Origin: Hepsetus odoe
Lineage: Eukaryota; Chordata; Actinopteri; Characiformes; Hepsetidae
Direction: 5' to 3'
Assembly: GCA_017165825.1 (NCBI GenBank)
Contig: CM029366.1
Span: forward strand, 26,287,362 to 26,351,361
DNA: 64,000 nt
Part shown: positions 57,388 through 64,000 of the stretch, piece by piece
How positions within the stretch are numbered: the first letter of the stretch is position 1
How the letters are laid out: every line of letters starts with the position of its first letter
Position numbers and translations under genes: made by a program
Notes under the pieces: generated by a model
Seen by the model: the letters and a program-made list of their open reading frames with translations, nothing else
The model's database searches: none
What the model was told of the DNA's origin: nothing

Positions 57388-57595
57388 GGGTGGTGGTGGT
57401 GGTCTAGTGGTAGGATACTTGCCTATGGATCTATGGCTCAAGAGGTCCCAGGTTCAAATCCCACCTCTAGCACTACCACTTCTGGGTTCCTGAGCAAGAC
57501 CCTTAACCCTAAATGTCTCCAGGGGGACTGTCCCTGTAATTAGGACATGGAAGTCTGGATAAGAGCGTTTGCTAAATGCCGTAAATGTAGTGCAT
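57388..57595 (+). mobile_element. tRNA-derived SINE with L2-type tail (copy 3)
   Basis: GTGGTCTAGTGGTAGGATAC head, CCAGGTTCAAATCCCACC B box, GAGCAAGACCCTTAACCC middle, TCTGGATAAGAGCGTTTGC tail and a terminal GTAAATGTAG. A short insertion enlarges the head between the A and B boxes. Confidence 0.78.
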
Positions 57596-57714
57596 TTGAT
57601 AACAGTACTCGTTTTTTGCTGTTGGGTACAGCCTTGATAATTGGTTAGTGTTTGCCTCTAGAATGCACATACACAATAAAACTCATGGAAATGTTTGCCC
57701 AGAAATACATGCCC

Positions 57715-57738
57715 ATATATATATATATATATATATAT
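57715..57738. repeat. TA dinucleotide repeat
   Basis: About 12 TA units. Confidence 0.95.
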
Positions 57739-57919
57739 GCATCTGCATTAAATACACACGTGATACAACCCTTTGGCCAGGCAGTGTTCACAAATAATGT
57801 TTTAAATCTGCTTATCAAAGGAAACCTTAACAGTTAAATACAAGGACATCCTTCACTGTGTGTTGAGGCTTTAGGCAAGGAGTATTTTGAGCAAAGGCAA
57901 TTGAGGCCAAGGATGCTTT

Positions 57920-57942
57920 CTTTTTTTTTTTTTTTTTTTTTT
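57920..57942. repeat. poly(T) run
   Basis: About 22 T; it may be the A-tail of a minus-strand retroposed sequence, but no body is recognisable. Confidence 0.9.
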
Positions 57943-58430
57943 AAAACCGTGATGAAGGGACTTGGTGGGAGGGGGGTGGAGGTCTTCTCCTCCACCGAAA
58001 AAGGATAAGTCAGCACTTCAGTCAGCACTGGAATTGTTCTTCATCTGAAAGGAAAACATCTTTACGTTAGTGTCATATTGCCTCTGTTTCTGTTTTAACA
58101 AACACTGGCCTTCCTGGGCCATGTAGCGAAAATCAATCTTCCCTGGAGCTCTTGCAGCACCATTGGCTGCTTCTGCACCAGTTCAATAGAATTACTTAAG
58201 ACAGGCCAATTTACAAGCCGCTCTTTCTGCTGCAGATCTAGTGTTAAACACAATCAGCATGTTCTCTCTGACTGACAAATTCATCGCCTTTTGTAGCAGG
58301 GATAGAAGTGATTGCCTATGGAATTGCTTTTGTTGTTTAGAAATTACATCCTTGATAAGAACAGCGTTCTTACTCATGCCTGAAGCAGAAAAATGTATGT
58401 TGCATGTATTAGCTTCAGCTGTGTTGAGGC

Positions 58431-58572
58431 AGTGGTGGCCTAGTGGTTAGGGAGTTGGCTCAAGGATCTGAAGGTTATGGGTGGGAATCCCAGACCAGTA
58501 GGTTACCCTGAGGTACCCTTGAACAAGGTACTGTCCCCCATCACTGCTCCCCGGCACTTCAAATAGTTACCT
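58431..58572 (+). mobile_element. SINE type B head and start of body
   Basis: AGTGGTGGCCTAGTGGTTAG head, then CCCTGAGGTACCCTTGAACA, ACTGTCCCCCATCACTGCTC and CACTTCAAATAGTTACC. It is 3'-truncated, and the B box (GGTGGGAATCCC) is degraded. Confidence 0.65.
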
Positions 58573-60731
58573 TGAAGAGCTGCAAATTGTTTAAAATCTG
58601 CTTTAGGTATCAGAAGCCTCACCAGTAAATAAAATGCACAATGTCTCATGGTCTGCATCGCCGAAAAGCAGGTCATTTCTAGACTAAGAATGTCTAAATG
58701 TTCCCATCTAACACCAGCGGCTACACTGGACCATGTGTAGTGTGTTGTTTTGCATGCCAATGTCGCAGCATGTTGGCACTGACTTTGTGTGTATTTCATC
58801 AGAGATTTTGCTGTGTTTCATCACTCACGGCCGTGAGCACTGATGTGTAGTGTCAGACGATTTTTAAAATGACACTAAACAAAACTGATTTGCATATCAC
58901 TTTTGCCGGCTATTAAATGCTCTGAAGAAAATTCTTGAGGGGTTTTCAAGATGTAATGGCATGAATTTTTCAGCAACTATCAATCTTTTTCCAGAGTTCT
59001 CACCGCCCAGAAGTTTGTTTCCTGTCAGACTGATAAAATCTAGGGCATAGTGTGTACACACAGATGAGTGAGTAGGCAATCCTAGTATAACTGATGGAAT
59101 TCTGATAGCTTTGGCCATCTTGGTATACAAATATCCAGTTAGTATGTGCTCATCTGTGGGCAGAGTGAGACTAATAGCTTTGTGGCTTTTGGTACGCACA
59201 GTTATGCAAATAATTGCTTGGAGTCCTTTGAATGGCTGTTCCTGAGATGGTTAACTTAGTCAGTCCGGTTTAGTTATTATTTCACGCTTAAACATGAAAA
59301 AGTGTGCCTGTTTTCTCATTATGAAGAAATTGCTGCTTAGTGTATGTGCCTAGTCAGCATCATGTCATATAATCCAAAGTAGGAGAAGTTAGTAGCACAT
59401 TAACGTGAAACCTGAATCACTGTCACTGGATTCCAAGCACTAGCATGGCAGACCAATAGGCCTTGCTAATGCTTAAAGCTTTAATAATCATATCAGGGCA
59501 ACTGATGAGCAGCATTACCGAGAACCTTACAATACTGATGAAGAGATGTTGATCATGTTGGAAGAACAGAGTTCTGAATGTATAAGATAACTTAACTTAA
59601 AACATGAAAAGAAACAAAATGGGAATTTTAATGTCACTTTGGAAGTGAATGATGGACAGTTGAGTGGAATAGCTGCAAAAGTAAATCATGTAGCAGATAC
59701 AGTTATTTAAAACTGCTTGGATTTTTTAAAAAAAATGACGGATTAAAAAAAAAAATGAAAACCAGATTCAAAACAATCAAACCCTTAGCTAAACTTTACT
59801 TAAAGGAGATTTATATGTAAACACTGACCATTAAGGGCTTCAGTATCCCAGACAGGGGATTTTAAAGGCTTGTATATCATTTTCTAGGTAAAAGACTGAA
59901 AATTAAGGCTAAACTGAAAAAAAAAACAAAATAGAAGAAAGGTTTCACTGTAGTTTAGTGTTGATAAGAACATATGTATGGAGCCATTGCCTCTTACGAT
60001 CTTTCTTTTGCCTTTTTTTTGTTTGCTTATTTTGAACCAAAAGATTAGCTTTGCCGTTCTTTCTATCTGTGTTAAATAAATTTGTTTTGGTCTTGTCATG
60101 TAAGAATTCTTAACCAGCTGCCTGCTTGATCTTTTATTCTCACTGGCATCATTTTCCTATCGGAAGGACTTATGCTGACATGGTTGTTTTTATTATTGTC
60201 TTTGGTTAAAGGAGTAGTGAGTGGGGTAGAAAAGGTGATTGGAGCAATGCTTAATTTGATTGAGAAAGCAAGACAACAGTGCAAATCATCCTGTATCTCC
60301 CAGTATGTTTACGCAAATGCATGTGCATTACGTCCCAGGGAAGGTAAATGTAAGCCTAGTAACAGAGCTACAGGTTTTAAGGAGCAAAAATTCAGATAAT
60401 AGATGGGGTCAATCAAATTGGTTTAAATGTATAAACTTATACTGATTATGCTTATTATTTGTCAAGTATGAACAAATTATAGCAGTGAACATTAGATGGT
60501 AGTAGTAGTTTTTTTCTTTTTTTCTAGGCAAATAACTGTAGTAACTGTTCCCACATTGAATTTCCAGTTGTCATATGTTGCACAATGAAAACCCTGATCA
60601 TTCTGTAACATGAAAGAAAAATGCCATTTAATACTCAGAAAACCAATGAGTATTTAATGCTCTGCTAACGAATGGTGCAGAATGTAAAATCATCTGTGAA
60701 CGTGCTTAGACCACTGCATACCATGTCAGTT
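58573..60731. other. non-coding DNA, nothing recognised
   Basis: Probably intronic if the first exon at 55195-55540 is real. No exon is supported. Confidence 0.4.
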
Positions 60732-60770
60732 CCATCCATCCATCCATCCATCCATCCATCCATCCATCCA

Positions 60771-60838
<68 letters not shown>

Positions 60839-60851
60839 TCTCTGTCTCTCT
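60732..60851. repeat. ATCC tetranucleotide array followed by CT array
   Basis: About eleven CATC/ATCC units to 60775, then a CT array with two TGTC interruptions to about 60851. Confidence 0.95.
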
Positions 60852-61222
60852 GAGCGCTTGAGCAAAATAAAGTTGTCATTTTAGAAGGGTCATTGGGGAC
60901 AGTGCTGGAGCACTGTGTGAGTAATGATTCATCAGTGTTATGGCATATCTTAACCAACGGGAAAGCGAGATGGCAGTGAGACATGAGTGGCCATATTGGG
61001 CAAAGCCACCCCACTGAGAGAAGAAACAGGCCTGGGTTGTAACCCTCTCTCTTTAGCTTTTCATCTCTCTTACACAGTCTCTCGCTCTCAGCTCTCTTCT
61101 CTCTGTGACCTTTCCTTGATCTACATGTCTGTTCCTTTATCTCTTTCCCTCTTTCTTCTTCTGATCTAGTGTCAAACATTATCATCTTGACCACCACAGA
61201 TGGTGACATGTTTGATGGGCAA

Positions 61223-61225
<3 letters not shown>

Positions 61226-61254
<29 letters not shown>
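61226..61254. repeat. poly(T) run
   Basis: About 28 T, followed by T-rich and CT-rich sequence to 61370. Confidence 0.95.
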
Positions 61255-61255
<1 letters not shown>

Positions 61256-64000
61256 GTGGACAGTTTCTTTTTCTTTTTTCATGATTTCTTTTCTGTCTTG
61301 TCTCCCTTATCTCTGTCTCATGCAATTCTTTTGTTCTCTCTCTCGCTCGCTCTCACTCTCGCTCTCCAGCAGTTCTCTTTGTAATACTACATTACCTCCT
61401 GCTGCTTGAACTTACCCTGCATAACATTACACTAAGATAAAATAAAGTGGCTTATCATTGGGATTTCTGCAGCTGATATGATCCCTGGCTGCCTCCCTCT
61501 GTCCACTGGAGCTCAACACAGCTCGCTCTCTGCCACAGTTTGTGTCACAGACTGATGCAACTGATCACAGTTGTAATAGCACATCACAATCAAAGCCAGA
61601 GCATAGTGACCAAAGATTTGGTAGCAAACGCGTCTTCTACAGGTCTACAAAAATGTTGATAAACCAAAGGAACCAGAGTAAAAGTCAAAAAATGTTAAGT
61701 CACACAAGTTCAACATGTCTGCCTGTTTGTTTTGTTGTGAAGGTCAAGATCGGTGTTCTCTGGCCTTCTGTATATCATGGGTGTTATCAGCACTTCTAGA
61801 TAAGAGATTTCCAATCATGGAGAACCTGCCTCTCTGTACATCTGAGATTTCCACAAACATGAGCACCTGATCTAACTAATAAATTTGTTAACAAGCCTAT
61901 CTTGGGTTAAACTGAGCCTGAAAGAGAAGAGAAAACAAGATGGGAGTCTCCAAATTTGGAAACCACTGTTAATGAACACAGGGAAATAGATAAGCTGGAA
62001 ATGACTGACAGTCATCTAAGCTAAAGGACTCCTTTTTAAAAAAGGAATGGTGTACTAACATTTTCTTGGGTTTCAGAGGTTTTCTTAACTATTTTCCATC
62101 CTAAGGATAAGATAGTGAAATTGACTGTCATTGTGAACACATGAAGCAGTAGACAGCCATATGTCCTTTTGAGTGAAAGTGACTATTTGTCATAACTCAT
62201 GAAATAATGAAACCAAAAGGAAATGACGTCAGTTCATGAGCCTCTCATGAAGGGGCCTATTCCGTACCACTGCCCTTTGCCCAGAGATCAGTGTGGTGGT
62301 ATGCTAGCTAGCTTAACCTACTGGGCCAGGACTCAAACAAATGATCCTCTGAATATGGGGACAAGTGCCTAACCACAAGGCTACTGTAGTATCTGACTGG
62401 CTGCCAGTTTGTCATACCATTTTTGGGTTAATTCATCACATGCATGAGTCCTGCCCATCCTTAAATATATTTCTATGATGTTCTGTTTGGAATATTTATA
62501 CTGAAATAAAGTTTTCTTTAGTCTTTTCAGGGGCACTGGCTGGTGCATTCTGTTTATTTCCTGGTTGTTCCTAAATTTCAGAAAAGCTAAATATCATGAT
62601 GTCACTGTACCATGAAACTGTCTTAAAATTTAGTGATGTTCTATTTTGCCATGACTCTAATTCTCAGAGGCATCTGATGAAAGCTGCCATTTTTAGCATT
62701 GTCAAGCTGCATGGTTGTGTTTTCAGATTCAGGCTTTTAGCCACTAACCTTAAGCGCTGTGTATTTACTGTGTGGACATAATAAATGGTGGAGCGCCTTT
62801 GATGATATGATAATTCCATCCGCTTGTCATCTAAACATGTCCAAAGGGGATCATTTGGTCTTAGTTAAAATGCACATATAAATGGGTGGCAGGCGAAGGC
62901 GGTGGTGGGTGTGCAATGTGATTGAGGAGAAAAGAGGAGAGGAGTTAAGCAAAAACGCATGGATGACCGATAAGAGCACAGAGCAGGTTTCTGCTTGGGT
63001 AATGTTTAGTCTGGTGAGGTCAACTTCTCAACCTTTGAGAACTGAAGCCTGGTTCACACTAGTTGACTTGTTTGTGTGTGTTTTGATGGAGAGAATGAAA
63101 GTGAAGGCCTGTGTGTGTGTGGGGTGGGGATGTGTGAGGGGGAATTATTTCACCGTCCAGTGGTCCAGAGCCTAAACAGATTCATGCAAATGAAGTTGGT
63201 GATTCACCGTTTATAGCTATGATTTGATTTTTAAACAGACTAGATTTAATGGATATCCCTAATGGAATCTGTTTGCATCCTAGTCCTGCAAAAGCTTAGC
63301 TCGAGAATGAATAATGTCATTTTTCTATAAACTAGAAAAAGACATTTTAATTACATCAAGGTTCCTCAGAATTATTTGGTTTTGGTTTCTTTTAATTTGT
63401 TGGGTTTTTTTTTCATTAGTTCTCCTGATAAAAAATATTTTGTGTTACTTTATTCTTAGGCTAAATTATATGTTAAGATATATAATGTATTATTTTAATG
63501 TTTCAAATGGACTGGTTCATCTTTTATCGCTGTATTTAAACAGGTGTTACCTCATGCTCATGCAAGTCTGATAAGACAACACTGCATATTGACATCCACT
63601 TCATCAAAGGAGAGACAGCGTCGATAAACTGAAGTAAGAATATAGTGCATTATTATATCAGGGATTTCTGTCACTTCAATTGACCTGGTGTTATCATGTG
63701 GCTACTTTCTGTATTCATCAGTTTAGATAAAAATCCCACTGCAGAGTCATGCAAATGCGATTCCCTGACAATTACAGGTTGCTAACAAATGCAATGTTTA
63801 ATTTAAGCTTAAAGGCCTGCTGTATTTTTCTGAAGCTCCTTTCCTGTAAATAACTGATTAGTGTAGTAGATAATAACAAACACTTCCATTTTCAGTCAGG
63901 TTTCAAGAACAGTAAATCTTGAGTTGAGGTAGTTGTCTCACCTGACTGTGTTTAACACAAAGCTATATAACAAATATTGAAGCCATATAAATAAGCATCT
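61255..64000. other. non-coding DNA to the window end
   Basis: No coding exon recognised. A faint minus-strand SINE-head remnant may lie at 62283-62395 (plus strand: GTGCCTAACCACAAGGCTAC). Confidence 0.4.

Noticed and set aside
58100..58370. Moderately GC-balanced stretch resembling a conserved non-coding element
   Set aside because: Conservation cannot be judged from one sequence, so no feature is claimed.

Overview
The window is vertebrate nuclear DNA, almost certainly from a teleost fish. It is AT-rich, intron-rich and full of microsatellites. It also carries fish-type tRNA-derived SINEs, L2-like and other non-LTR retrotransposon fragments, and a Tc1-like transposon remnant. There are no bacterial operons, CRISPR arrays, phage genes or other prokaryotic systems. 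The L2-type SINE tails and LINE 3' ends would suit an otophysan-like teleost, but the species cannot be fixed from this sequence.

One protein-coding gene can be read completely: slc2a1 (GLUT1, facilitative glucose transporter 1), plus strand. Its coding sequence runs from 23057 to 37573 in ten exons. Summed coding length is 1476 nt including the stop, giving 491 aa. All nine introns have GT..AG ends and every junction keeps the reading frame. A TATA-like promoter with a GC-box/HRE-like motif lies at about 22660-22740. The 5'UTR has no upstream ATG and the start has a strong Kozak context. Intron 1 is 8.4 kb. The 3'UTR is about 2.4 kb and ends in several AATAAA signals, the last at 39993.

Layout: 1-22500 is upstream non-coding DNA with an L2-like LINE 3' end (5400-6747), SINE copies near 350, 3690, 11260, 14840, 17405, 17940, 19092 and 20319, long GT and GA arrays (8697-9320), and a striking 19-bp palindrome (16317-16356). 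22500-40015 is the slc2a1 transcription unit. Intron 1 holds a tRNA-Gly(UCC)-like sequence followed by a T5 run, an assembly gap of 66 N and an E-box/HRE-like cluster. Intron 2 holds a SINE, and intron 4 a SINE remnant directly before exon 5. 40015-55190 is non-coding DNA with a LINE fragment, SINEs, a second LINE 3' end, microsatellites and a Tc1-like transposase remnant (52724-53515). 55195-55540 is a CpG-rich stretch ending in a consensus splice donor. It looks like the promoter and non-coding first exon of a second plus-strand gene whose coding exons I cannot identify. 55541-64000 would then be its first intron, with one weak exon candidate at 56825-56876.

I see no previously undescribed multi-gene system. 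The most useful leads are the unassigned CpG-rich first exon, the tRNA-Gly-like unit, the palindrome, the SINE remnant next to a coding exon, and complementary CAA/TTG repeats flanking the slc2a1 promoter.
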